Assembly: GCA_000231825.2 (NCBI GenBank) | Contig: JH720311.1 | Span: forward strand, 124,001-188,000 | Length of the DNA stretch: 64,000 nt | Direction of reading: 5' to 3' | Source: Tetrahymena elliotti 4EA | Lineage: Eukaryota > Ciliophora > Oligohymenophorea > Hymenostomatida > Tetrahymenidae | Part shown: positions 24,569 to 36,138 of the stretch, in pieces | Position numbering within the stretch: the first letter of the stretch is position 1 | How the letters are laid out: each line of letters begins with the position of its first letter | Notes under the pieces: model-generated | Databases searched by the model: none | What the model was told of the DNA's origin: nothing | The model's input: the letters and a program-made list of their open reading frames with translations, nothing else | Position numbers and translations under genes: made by a program

Positions 24569-27313
24569 ATGATTAGAATGAATGCCTTTAGCAGCATTAA
24601 AATTAATACTTTAATTAATAGAATCAAATATTTATTAGCTTTGCAAAGAGCGTCTAAGATAGATTTAGAGTTTATTGATTTATTATTTAAAGAAAAAATT
24701 ATCTAAAATACAGAGTTAATATTAATTAATATTATGGGAAGCTCTGTAAAAGATTAGGAAATATCAAGTAAAAAACAAAAGCCTCGTAATTCTAGCAGCG
24801 GGGCCAATAGCAATAGTAATAGTGGTAATTATTAAAGCGGTAAAAGAGATAATCATTAAGACCGCAGTTACTCAAAGGATGATAGTTAAAGCAGGTAATA
24901 CAATAGTAACAACGGAGGATCAAGCTCTAAAAATAGCAATCGCAACTCTTCATTGTAGGGTTATAATTAGAATTCTTCATCAAATTCAGGCTAAAATTCT
25001 CAATATGGAGGTTCTGGTTCAGGAAAAAACTCATAATCAAACTAATAAGGAAATTCTTCTTAATAGGGGATGTAGTAATTAAATTAGCAGTAGTAATCAC
25101 AGCAATAATAGTAATAGATGATGTAAAATTAAATGAATTCTATGAGTATGATGAATTAATTCCAGAATAGTTTTGGCATGATGGGCATGCAGGCATCCTA
25201 ACCATTACAACTATTAAACCCTAGCATGATTATTTCAACAGGAAAGAAATAAAAATATGATTTTCTTGAATTCCCACCATCTAGCTAGCATGAATTTCGC
25301 GCAATTTTATTGGATTATTTTTTGAGTGATCTATTTGATTATCCAATGCACTCAGCTGAATTATTTGAAAATTTTATTGAAGCATTTAGTGATATTAAAG
25401 ATTCATCTTAATTTATTAAGAAATTAGAATTAATCCCTTTGCTTCAAGAACTAAATGATAAAAAGGCTATCAAGTTGGAGACTTGTGCTGTAGGAACTAA
25501 ATTGTTTGATTTCATTGTAGATATTAACAAGGATAAAATTAAATAGTTGTCAAGAGAATTTTCAAAAGATAGACCTAAATTAATGCCTATATTTGATAAA
25601 AAACCATTAGTTCCATCATCAAAAACAACCACCAGCTCTACAACTGCTCCTCCAAAATAAGCAATCTCAAAAAGAGTAATTTTATTAATCATTTGACACA
25701 CTTAATCTAAAGTATTTTTTATTCTAATATGACAATTTACTTTTTTATAAAAGGAAATTGAAGATTTGTTAAAGAAAGAAACTGGTTTACAAAAAGAAGT
25801 TATCACACAAAGTAAAGAAAAAAGTAATTTGCTAAATAAGATTTCAGCAGCTGAAGAGTCAGCATTAGCAAGTTTCAGAAAATAAGGCTCTAGAAGAATA
25901 GATTATTGTGATTGTGGTACAAGAGATAAGTGCATATAAATAAGAAACTCTACTGTTCCATGTAACAAAGCACATTTCAGAAAAATAATTCGTCCTCACA
26001 CTGATGAGAACTTAGGAAACTGCTCTTACCTAGATACTTGTAGACATATGGATTATTGCAAATTCGTTCATTATGAATTAGATGTTGATGTAAATAGCAT
26101 GAATAATGATAACCTTTTATTAGATGGTATGGAAAAAAAGCTTAATCCTTAATGGATTAACTGCGATCTAAGACAAATTGATTTTAATATTTTGGGTAAA
26201 TTCAATTGTATAATGGCTGATCCTCCCTGGGATATTCATATGACTCTTCCTTATGGAACATTAAAAGTAAAAATTAAAATATATAAATTATTTTGGGAGT
26301 TTTAAATAAATGTTTATTTGCAAGATAGAAATGAAAAATTAAAACTAAAATTAATTTAACAAACTAAAAATTAAAACAAAAGTGAATTCTTTAGTTGTTT
26401 AAAAGGAATTATTGAATATTTATTATGAGAATTGAATCTTATTTGGAAGATAATTTGAGGTTAATTTTGTAAATTTTAAATGAAATAAATAGGATAGAGA
26501 AATGAAGGCTATGAGAGTAGATCTGCTTTAAGATGAAGGAGTAATATTTTTATGGGTAACAGGTCGTGCTATGGAGCTGGGTAGAGAATGTTTAATTAAT
26601 TGGGGATATAGAAGAGTAGAGGAAATAATTTGGGTTAAAACAAATTAATTGTAGAGAATTATAAGAACAGGAAGAACTGGTCATTGGTTGAATCATTCAA
26701 AAGAGCATTGCCTTGTAGGTATAAAAGGTAATCCTAAGATAAATAGGAAAATAGATTGTGATGTTATTGTCTCAGAAGTAAGAGAAACAAGTCGAAAACC
26801 AGATGAAATTTATAACTTAATTGAAAGAATGTGCCCAGGAGGAAAGAAGATAGAATTATTTGGTAGACCACACAACACAATGCCTGGCTGGTTAACTTTA
26901 GGTAATTAGTTACCAGGTATTTATTTGGAAGATGAAGAGATTATAGAAAGATATATGGATGCTTATCCTGATTAAGATATAAGCAGAGAAACTATGGAGA
27001 GAAATAGAATTAGAATGAAAAATGAAAATGATATTGATCATATTTATAACTCCCACATACAAAATATCCCTCCATTTAAAACTAAGCAATTAACTAAAGA
27101 CTTATAACTCCAACAATAAACTAGTAACTTGTAGCCTCTTACAACATAACAACAAAATAGTTCACAGATGATGCCTCAAATGTAACAACAGCAATCTTCT
27201 CAATCTATAAATTCTACCACAGATTTACAAATGTAAGTATTTCTAATTATTTATTTTAACTTAAAATATTTTTTTTAAAAAGGCATGGAAATGGGTTGTA
27301 TGAGCAAGATTGA
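24569..27313 (+). CDS. METTL3: METTL3/IME4-type m6A methyltransferase
   Basis: Exons 24569-25675, 25754-26266, 26493-27232 and 27283-27313 join in phase to 796 codons. Residues 70-200 are a Ser/Asn/Gln-rich low-complexity tail. Exon 2 carries the CCCH-type cysteines ([11 protein letters not shown], then [19 protein letters not shown], then [13 protein letters not shown]). The catalytic motif ADPPWDIHM follows, with DPPW at about residues 525-528. Exon 3 has [34 protein letters not shown] and [12 protein letters not shown], covering the substrate and SAM contacts. This matches METTL3 proper rather than METTL14 or METTL4, because DPPW is intact and the zinc-finger block is present. The expected reaction is N6-adenosine methylation of RNA in the nucleus, normally with a METTL14-type partner, which is not in this window. 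Longer than human METTL3 because of the N- and C-terminal Gln-rich ends. Confidence 0.93.
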
Positions 27314-28526
27314 AGAATTAAAAAACAATATCCTATTTAAAAATATATAATATCCACTATATTTATGTTCATATTTTTCTTTCTTTTCTTTTGGCAATAA
27401 TAGCAAAAAAACTCCATTTTTTTACTTTAAAAATAAGTTTGACAATTAATTTTTTTTCTAACTTTAATCTATTTTGATTAGTTCAAAATATGGCAAAATA
27501 AAATTTCATTTAGTTTTCTCGATATTTTTTCATACAATTTGTTAAATAGAATTTACAAAAATTTAATATAAATTTATTTTTCTTTATATAATCAAAATTT
27601 AGTATTTTAAATGTGAATTTTTAATTTTCTAAATAAAATCTTATTTTGAGAAATTAATGTAAGAAAGGAAGATCTTTTTTAAAAATATAAACAAAGTGAA
27701 AATATTTGCTTAAATTGTAGATCTAATATTATTTTGGTAAATTTTTCTTTTTTGGATATTTAATAGAAATTTCTGAAATATTATTGATCAAAAATATCTT
27801 TTAAATATTTATAAAAAAAATAAAAAATAAAATAAATTTACTTTTTAAAAAAATTAAAAAAAATTTTGTTTTAAAATTGTTATGGAAAACAGACAGAATT
27901 TTATAATTTGTTGAAATGAAAAAAAAGATATGGCTTAGATGATTCATATCTTTCTTAAGTGACTTTAGATTGTGTTTTTATTAATTCATTTTCTTATTTG
28001 AAAATTTTAAAGAAAAATATTAACGTATATTTCGTAAAATTTGTTCGTTCAGATCAAAAATGAATGAAAAAATTCATTAGTTTTTTGATATCTCAAATTT
28101 TTAAATTTTTAATTTTTTTTACCCGCTTAAGGGAAAAGATAGGAATTTACAGGATCAATAATTTATGATGTTAAATAGCAGCATAAATAGAATAATTAAA
28201 AGCGATTTGTTTGTTAAATCAGAAGCGCTTTTTTTATAATATTTGTTTGTATCGACACAACTATTTCGAAAAAGAAAAATAAAAGATTTGAGCAATTCTT
28301 AAATTATCAAATTTTCAAACTCAAAAAAAAATAATTAATAAAAAAGATAAAATTTACTTTCTTGAAGATATCATTTTTACAAGCAAGCAAAGAAACAAAC
28401 AAATAAAGATATAACTAGAGTAAAGTGCTTATTTTCTTATCATGCTTATACATTAATTAGCTCAAAGATGAAATCGAATAAGTTTTCAAAAATTTCTTTA
28501 AATTTTAATAGGTAAAACAACTATAA
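27314..28526. other. Non-coding spacer between METTL3-like and importin genes
   Basis: About 1.2 kb, very AT-rich, with long T and A runs. A small dyad around 28200-28235 (agcgatttgtttgttaaat, then agaagcgcttttt) could form a weak hairpin. No coding signal. Confidence 0.5.
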
Positions 28527-31500
28527 ATGGTAGATCAATAAACTCTAATCTAAGTATTTTAAGGATTTTTTTCTAATGATCAACAAGTGATTAATTAAGG
28601 TTAGCAATTCATTCAATAAAATTGCTTGAATCCCAACTATTGTGTGTCTTTAATGATACTTGCCGATAGTAATAGCGGATAAAATATCAACATCCGTCTT
28701 TCCGCTATTGCAAATTTGAAGAATACAGTTGAAAACTTCTGGATGCCTAACAAGAATTACAATAACAACTGTCTTTTAGACTAAGGTAGCAATTTTTCAT
28801 TCACATAGACTAGTAAATTAAATAATTTCATTTAACAAACCAAAAGAAAAGGCAACTCTTAGACAAAGTATTTTAGACGCCTTAATTAGATCAATTAGTG
28901 ATTAACAAATCTGCAAAGTTTACAAAAAGATTCTTAGCATTATTGTTAATTATGATTATCCTTCTGCTTGGCCAGATTTCTTAGAAACAGTTATCAATAG
29001 ACTTGCTCCTTCTCAAAATATGGAGGAAATTTAAGGATGTCTCTTTGCTCTTGAAAAGTTGTATTAGAAATATGAATTTGAAATTGAAAACCGCGCAATT
29101 ATGGATCATATTATTAACAAATCAATAGTTATTTTGCAAAATCTTGCAGGTTAAATGATTTAAAACTATAGTGAACAAATTGCTCCCCTGTTGAAAAGTA
29201 TTCTTAAAATCTATTTCATCGCAATCAATATGCAATTCCCTTTGATTTTGGCAGAATAAAATACATTCTAAAATTGGATGGTCATCTTCAAAATTTTAAT
29301 TGGATTCAATATCCCTTAAGCTATTAGTTAATCTCAAAACCCCCACAAAAACATTTACTGGAAAAACAGAAAGTGGTGCTTCAAAATCCTTATCAAGTAA
29401 TTCAACAAATTAATTTGTTTATTTATTTGTAGAATATCTATTACTTTTTTCTCCTAAATTTATTAAATTTAATTAATTTCTTTTTATTCATAAATATTAG
29501 GATCTTCCACAAATACTGCTTTAAGAATCCTTCAGACAAAATTATTCAACAAGTTTCTTGTCTTTTCTTGTAAAAGTATGCAGTTCCATTCTTTGAATCA
29601 GTCCTTGAGATTCTCTTCAACGAATACTACAAAGGACAATATGTTTCAGATATTGTAATTAATAACTGTATTCTTTTCATTTACTACTCACTTGGTCATG
29701 ACGAAACATTCACTGCCCTTCACCGTAACTAACACAATTTATTTCCTTAAAATATTTTCAAACTATTTCTTAAAAATATTCATTAAATACATTACGAGTA
29801 AATTAGATTTTTTTAAAATTAAATGGAATAACTAAATAAATTGAAAATATTTTATTTTTTAAAAACAATTTTTAATTTAAAAATAAAAATAGCTGTCCTT
29901 GAAAAGATTGTCTTGGATATTTGTATTCCTTTGCTTTCAACAACTCCTGAAGATTTCAACTTATACAATTAAGATCCAGAAGACTACATTCGTAAGGATG
30001 AAGACACTTCAATTTTAGTCAATAAGGTAAATTTTAAGAGATAATAAATGAGTTCAGATTAACAATAATAAAATAAAAAAAAGAACACCTCAATTATGTT
30101 GATTAAAGAAGCTTGTAAGATTACTAATCCTAACAATGAATCTTATTTAGAGTATGTTTTATCTTTAATTGTCAATTGCCTTGACAAGGGAGTGAATCCT
30201 CGTAACAATTAAAATGTGACAATTGCATAGAAAGAAGGTCTTTTCCAACTCATGGGAGTAATTAGAGAACAAGTATAAATTGTAATTTGCAATTACCACT
30301 GATTTAACTTAATTTTACTATTTGCAAAACAACAAAAGGTCTATGAAGAAAAAAACTTAACTGATTAATTAGAGAATATCATTTAAAGCTACATCGTTAA
30401 AGAACTTAGCTCTGAAGCCAACATTCTTAAGGCTCGTACTTGCTGGTTACTTGGTAGATATGGAGGACTTGACTTCAAAAATCCATAAAACTTAGCAAAT
30501 ATTATTGCTGTAAATACTCATTTAATATTCCTTTTTGCAATTTAAATATTAAAAATAATTTTAGGGTATCTGCTAAAGAATGATTGATGGTGATTTGGTT
30601 GTTCGTGTTAAAGCCTCAATTGCTCTCCAATATTATATTGATCAAGAAGGTGTTAAGGATTTGGTTCGTCCTGGACTTTCTGATATGCTTTCTATTTACA
30701 TCAAGTTAATGCAATAAATTGATAATGAAAATTTAGTTTGTGCTTTGGAATGTATTGTTGAAAACTTCACCAATGAAATCACTCCTTTCGCTTATGATTT
30801 AGCAAATCATTTATCTATAGCTTTCTATAGATACAAAGAAAAGGATTTCGATGAAGACCAAGCTGGTGAAGATGGTGAACTTCCTGCTGCTGGATGCCTT
30901 CAAGTAGATACTTTATTACACTATAAATAGATTTTTAATTATAAAAAATAAATAGGCTATCAATTAAATTTTAGAATCTCCTTTAGAAGTCAATATTTAT
31001 GCCAAGATGGAAAATGATTTCTTGTTAAAACTTATCATTGATTGCTTAACAGATAAAGATTTCCATTACTTAGAAGAAGGTTTTAGTTTACTTAACACCC
31101 TTCTTTTCAAGTCTCCTTCTATTTCTAACAATCTTTGGATTTTCTATCCATTTATCTGTTATGCAATTCTTGGCTTCCCAACATAACTTAACATCAACTC
31201 TCTCTCATCAAACGATCACATTTAACTATTCTCAATCCTCACTTAAAACACCAGTTACTCTAGAAGTAATCCATTCAACTTTTCTAATTTACATTTTTAA
31301 GCCAAGGATTACAAATAAAATTTTGACAAACCAAATAGAAACTTCAAATGAATCAACAAATCAGCCTGAACATTTTTGAAATGAAAGAAATACTTTTTTC
31401 TAAATAAAATTTTTTGTCCAATTTTATAAAATTAAAAAATTTTGAAAGAAACAAATTTTTTAAATATTTATTAATAATGAATTAAAAAGAGTAATGGGTT

Positions 31501-32424
31501 GAAGCATTAGATAGCATGATTGGTCCTATGAAGAACTATTTCTAAAAGGGAAGAGATGTAATTTTAACTCAAAGTGATCCTTTTAACTAAAGTTTGGTGC
31601 AATTACTATTCGAAATGGTAAAGATTACTTACTCAAATTCTAGTGAATTCAACGAAGTTGATTAAATGTTGGCTACTAGTTTACTCATTGGTTTTGTTGA
31701 AAACATGGTTGAACCTTCAATTGATTAGCTTCTTCCTGAGATTGTATCCTAATCTATCTAGAGAATGGGTAACACTTCATGTAAACCTCTTAAGGTTGTT
31801 AACATAGAAGTTTTAGCCTTATGTATTTATTATAATCCATTAGTTACTTTATAAATTTTGGAAACTAATGGTTGGACTAGTGGTTTCTTTAGAGAATATT
31901 TTGATTTGCTTAATTACTTTAAAACAGACTATGACAAACAAAGAATGCTTGTAGGTATTAGCTCAGTTTTCAAATTAAATGAGAACCAATTACCTTCTAC
32001 TATTCTTCAATCTATGTAGGGACTTATGCAATATCTTGTCAAGCTCTGCATGGAAATCATAGAGCTCAGAGAAAAGGGGGAGAAAGAAGATAATGAAGAA
32101 TAAGCTGAAGTTGAAGTTCAACAATTCCATTAGTAATTATAATAAATGCAATATAATCCCAACGACAACGCTAATGATGATGACGATGATAATGATGAAG
32201 ATTATGAAGAAAATGTTGAATTCAAAAGTAAAGTCATTCTCAGCTACACAAGTCCTCTTGAATAATTTGATGAAATCCTCTATTTCGAAAATGTTATGGC
32301 CAGCTGCATGGAAAGAGATAATAACCTCTACCAAAAACTCATTGGATGTCTGGGTCCTCAAGAAACCAATTAACTCCAAAATTGTATTAATTATGTTAAA
32401 TCATAGTTACAACAACAATCTTGA
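28527..32424 (+). CDS. Importin-7/8 (Nmd5/Sxm1-type) karyopherin
   Basis: Eight exons (28527-28785, 28847-29396, 29501-29724, 29893-30272, 30339-30509, 30565-30903, 30956-31157, 31490-32424) join in phase to 1019 codons, close to the about 1040 of animal importin-7. Landmarks in order: an N-terminal importin-beta domain (IRLSAIANLKNTVENFW, VNYDYPSAWPDFLE), the importin-7 motif NRKWCFKILIK, PEDFNLYNQDPEDYIRKDED, ARTCWLLGRYG, RVKASIALQYYI, and the acidic loop NDDDDDNDEDYEEN near the C-terminus. It should carry cargo such as ribosomal proteins or histones through nuclear pores in a Ran-GTP dependent way. Seven introns of about 52-332 bp. Only the 31158-31489 intron is unsure, because part of it is GC-richer and open. 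Confidence 0.9.
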
Positions 32425-33246
32425 TGATTTACTAATTCGATTACTGAATGATGTTACAACAATCATTCAAATTAAGTCATTAAAGACTTCAAAATCTCTT
32501 AATTAAATAATTGCTCTTATATTTATTTTGCAACTAAACGTTTATCTTATTTCTATCTTAGTATTCATTTTAATATTATCATTTTATATTCAATTCATCC
32601 TTTTAAATATTCATCAATATTATTTCCAATCTTAACAAAAATCAAATTTTTAACATTTATTCATTTTTAAGACATTAAATTTACATAAAAATAAAACTAA
32701 GTAAATAATAGCAGTCATATTATCAATAGTTAAAGTTTTTCATCCATTTTTAGAGAATATTTTTAAATAAAATCCTTCTAATTATTGAAAAATAGATTAA
32801 TTATTCTTAATGTGTCAGTTTTTAAAAAATAAAACTAACCTTTCTATCTCTAATATATAAAAAGTGTTAACTTTTATTTATCTATTCATAGAAATTCAGA
32901 TATGAGAAAAGTAATATTTTTTACATGAGGTTTTTCTATTATGAAGCTTAGTTTTCAGAGTAAAACATATTTTTCAAATTTGTGATCAAATGTATGAATA
33001 CAAAAGTAGTAAATTAAAATAGTTTATAAATTATTTGGTTTTAAAATTTATGAAAATAATTATTAATATAAAGATAATACCTTTTGCTTACTTAATTAAT
33101 TAGTGAATAGTATTAATTGTCATTGTGTAAAAGTAAATTAATTAAACATTAATTATTAGTTTTTTAAAAGAAAATTAAATTGAAGAAGGACTACTGATAG
33201 GGAAAAATAATTTAGATTTAAAAAAAAAGTAAAGTTAAAGAGCAAG
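32425..33246. other. Non-coding spacer
   Basis: AT-rich region between the importin gene and the TRAPPC2L-like gene. Both genes point right. No motif or coding signal seen. Confidence 0.5.
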
Positions 33247-33741
33247 ATGAACGAGAAATTGAAAAATTCAATTGTTTATGTGTCAATAATAAACAATAAG
33301 AGTGAGCCTGTTTTAATGAAAAACTATAATCACTCAAAGCAAGAAGAATTAAATTTTTAAATGAATATATTTGCAACATTAGATATGATAGATAATTAAA
33401 TCACCAAAAAGATCTTAGTCACTGAAAATAAATCACAAATTAGCTCTTTTTTAGGATGCTTAAACTCAGTCTATCTTGCTGAAGATGAATTTGATATTTA
33501 TGGATTTTACACAGTTGGATAATTGAAAATTTTAGTTATTTTGCGTTAGAAAAGCAACATGGCTAATTATGATGAAAGACACATTAAAAATTTGATGAAT
33601 GAAATTTATTAATTCTATAGATAGGATATCCTTAATCCTTTTAATTAAAATATAGACGAACATACTTTATCCAAAAAGTTCCATTCTAAGCTTGATGAAA
33701 CTATTAACAAATATCAAGAAATTTTAAAAAAGGGAATTTGA
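33247..33741 (+). CDS. TRAPPC2L-like TRAPP complex subunit
   Basis: Single-exon gene of 164 codons. The longin-like order is clear: a first strand (IVYVSIINNKSEPVLMKNY), a helix after a short loop (MNIFATLDMIDNQI), a region ISSFLGCLNSVYLAEDEFDI with YGFYTVGQLKILVIL, then RHIKNLMNEIYQFY and NPFNQNIDE. Pattern and length fit TRAPPC2L (yeast Tca17) better than TRAPPC2, because of the VYLAEDEFDIYGFYT block. It would act in TRAPP tethering and Rab-activation at the Golgi or endosomes. The C-terminus is slightly longer than in animals and Lys-rich. No introns. Confidence 0.75.
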
Positions 33742-34679
33742 GTTATAACTAGAAAGATATTTAAAATTGATTATTAAATTAATAAATAAATAGATAAAAA
33801 CATACATATAAAATAGATTGCTTTCTGATTTTCTGATGATTAAATGAAGAACAATTTTTTGAAATTTATTGTTAATATATATTAAATATATACACAACAT
33901 TAATCAAAATCTTAAAATCATTTTTATTTACACATCAAAAATATTTTTAAATTTATTGAGCAACATCAAAATTAATTTAAATTTACCTAAAAACTACCTT
34001 AATATTTAAGTCTATTTCTTTATTTTAGAATTTAGTCAATCTAACTTAAAAGCTATTCACTAATATTAGTATTTTAAAGAAATAAATGTATTATTGATAA
34101 AAATAGTATTATTAATGGTAATCAATTTATTTTAGTATTTAGTCACCTCCTAACTTAAATAATATTTCTAAGCTATTGTTACTTCAAAATAACTCTTTTA
34201 AAGAAATCAATTTAGATTTATTATATAAAAGCATTTAATCATTAATGATCGCCAGTTGAGAGTTTGTTTTAATAATTTTATTGAAATTTAAGCAAATATA
34301 TTTTTAGTAAATTAAATGAGTTTATATTTTTATGTAAACCATCTACTTTTGCATTTTTATTAAAATAAATAATTTTTTATAAATTAATACATTAAATAAC
34401 TCAAAATATTTCAAATAGATTTGTTATTTAACAATCTTCATCTTCATTCATTATTTCTTTCTTTTTTTCTTTTTTTACCTCTAAAAGATTTTTAAAAACT
34501 ATGCTCTTATGTTTCCATTTAATATTGTGAAAAAAATGTTTGAATCATCAAGCTGTTAGAATATTTTAATATGATTTTAGATATTCAGAGACTAAATAAA
34601 ACTAACATTAAAAATTTTTATTAATAACAAAGTAAACACAATTTAGTTTAAAATAAAAGTAGAAAATAGGTAAATAATA
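33742..34679. other. Non-coding spacer
   Basis: AT-rich, no coding signal. It separates the TRAPPC2L-like gene from the degraded kinase. Confidence 0.5.
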
Positions 34680-34689
34680 TGACTGATTA

Positions 34690-35760
34690 AATAAAATAGC
34701 ATAGTTTGAGGAAAAAATTATTAAAGATTTCTTCAAGAAAAATAAATATAAAATCAAAAGGTATTGGAAAAAGGCTATTTCTCTTTGATAATTAAGGCAT
34801 TTTCAGAAAAATAATAGGGCTCAGTAGCAATTAAAGTTCTTAAGAAGATTGGGGGACAAAGCTAGATTGATTTATAAGAATTTGAAAAAGAAATCAAGAT
34901 TCTTTAAGATTAAGAATGAGAGATATGTCTTGCAAATTTTTGAAAAGATTTAAGATGACTAACTAGGGTTAATAGCCATAGTGACTGAACTTTTTTCAAT
35001 TTTAATATAGACTATCAAATTAATTATCATTAATAAAAGTTATCATAGGTAATTTAAGAACAATATTAGACTTAAACCAGCTTGATTAAGAATAAGTTTT
35101 GGCTATGACTTACCAGTTGTTGAAAGGTTTGGTTGTGCTCTAAGAAAGGGGTATCATTCATGGCGATGTAAAACCTGATAATATTTTATTTAGTAAATAA
35201 AAAAATCTGTTCTTTATTGGTATAAAATAGATTATATTTTACCAAAAAATTTTGAAATACTTAATTTATAAAAAGCTAATTATGGATTATCTAAGATTAT
35301 GACAGATCCTTCATCTTAGAAAACTATGACAATAATATTTAATAAATGAATTAATTGAACTCTAATTTCTTTTGTAATAATAAAATCTCTATAAGATGAT
35401 CTTTGTTACAAGTCCCCTGAAGTTATTAATTAAGAAAAACCCTACACTACAGCAGTAATTAAATGTTAAATACAAATGAACTTATATTAATACATTTAAA
35501 AGGTTGATATTTTTTCAATTGGATAAATCTTAATTGAGGTTTTTCTTTAGAGAAGACTTGCTCCTATGGAATGGATGCGTTTGAAATAGTAAAACCTATT
35601 TGCAGTAATTTTCCTTGCAAAACTCTGAATAATTTTAATTTATCAATGAAATACTTTTCAAAATGGTGGAACCAAACAAAGATCTAAGACTTTAGCCAAT
35701 ATCTTTACTTTTAAAAATTTTTGAAAGCAGAAGGTACAATGAAAAATCATTTTTATGTTT
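34690..35760 (+). pseudogene. Degraded protein kinase
   Basis: Kinase subdomains occur in order but not in one frame. The glycine loop is shifted: one extra A near 34768 is needed out to read GKGYFSLIIKAF. Next come VAIKVLKK (Lys of subdomain II) and EFEKEIKIL, then an in-frame TGA at 34917-34919, after which the next frame reads ERYVLQIFEKIQDDQL and VTELFS. Then NLRTILDLNQLDQEQV, RGIIHGDVKPDN (HRD changed to HGD), and after a 54-bp intron ANYGLSKIM (DFG changed to NYG). YKSPEVINQEKPY, VDIFSIGQIL (after another intron) and KMVEPNKDLRL complete the lobe. A frameshift, a stop and two altered catalytic motifs together point to a dead kinase of the large ciliate families. Part of the damage could be sequence error near the gap. 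Confidence 0.75.
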
Positions 35761-36038
35761 TCGACTAAACTTCTTCTCATGAAAGTTAAATTATTCAAGA
35801 ATATTTTTTTGATAAAGTTCCATGCTTTTTAACTCCTAGATCTTCACCATAGTTAAATCCTATTGAATTATTGTGGTCATTTTAAAAAAATAAAATTAGA
35901 GGCACTTTAATTAATACTGAGAGACCTTTTGTGGAAAGTTTATTAAATAATTAAATTTATCCCCACACATAAACTAGCCAATTTTTATAGACACTCAATG
36001 AGATATCTGTAACCAGTTTTAACATAAAAAAACTTTGG
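35735..36038 (+). mobile_element. DDE transposase C-terminal fragment (Tc1/mariner-like)
   Basis: One ciliate-code frame reads YVFDQTSSHESQ, then CFLTPRSSPQLNPIELLWSF, then KNKIRGTLINTERP. This is the last part of a DDE_3 catalytic domain: the second Asp (in VFD), the P..SP.LNPIE block and the following W. Between that Asp and the Glu I count 33 residues, close to the 34 of Tc1 and mariner families. The fragment begins directly after the last kinase codons and runs into the 100-N gap; its 5' half is missing. It is likely a broken copy, inserted at the end of the kinase relic. Confidence 0.75.
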
Positions 36039-36138
36039 NNNNNNNNNNNNNNNNNNNNNNNNNNNNNNNNNNNNNNNNNNNNNNNNNNNNNNNNNNNNNN
36101 NNNNNNNNNNNNNNNNNNNNNNNNNNNNNNNNNNNNNN
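36039..36138. other. Assembly gap (100 N)
   Basis: Exactly 100 N. The transposase frame enters it from the left. An 11-bp inverted repeat (aaactagccaa at 35971-35981, ttggctagttt at 36145-36155) flanks it, so an unresolved repeat or transposon may be the cause. Confidence 0.98.

Noticed and set aside
31161..31379. Standard-code open frame of 72 codons inside the importin locus.
   Set aside because: The importin frame closes at 1019 codons with a phase-correct splice from 31157 to 31490, so the stretch is more likely intronic; kept as a finding because it is unusual.
32093..32506. Plus-strand frame of 137 codons at the end of the importin gene.
   Set aside because: It is an alternate frame over the acidic loop and C-terminus of the importin reading frame.
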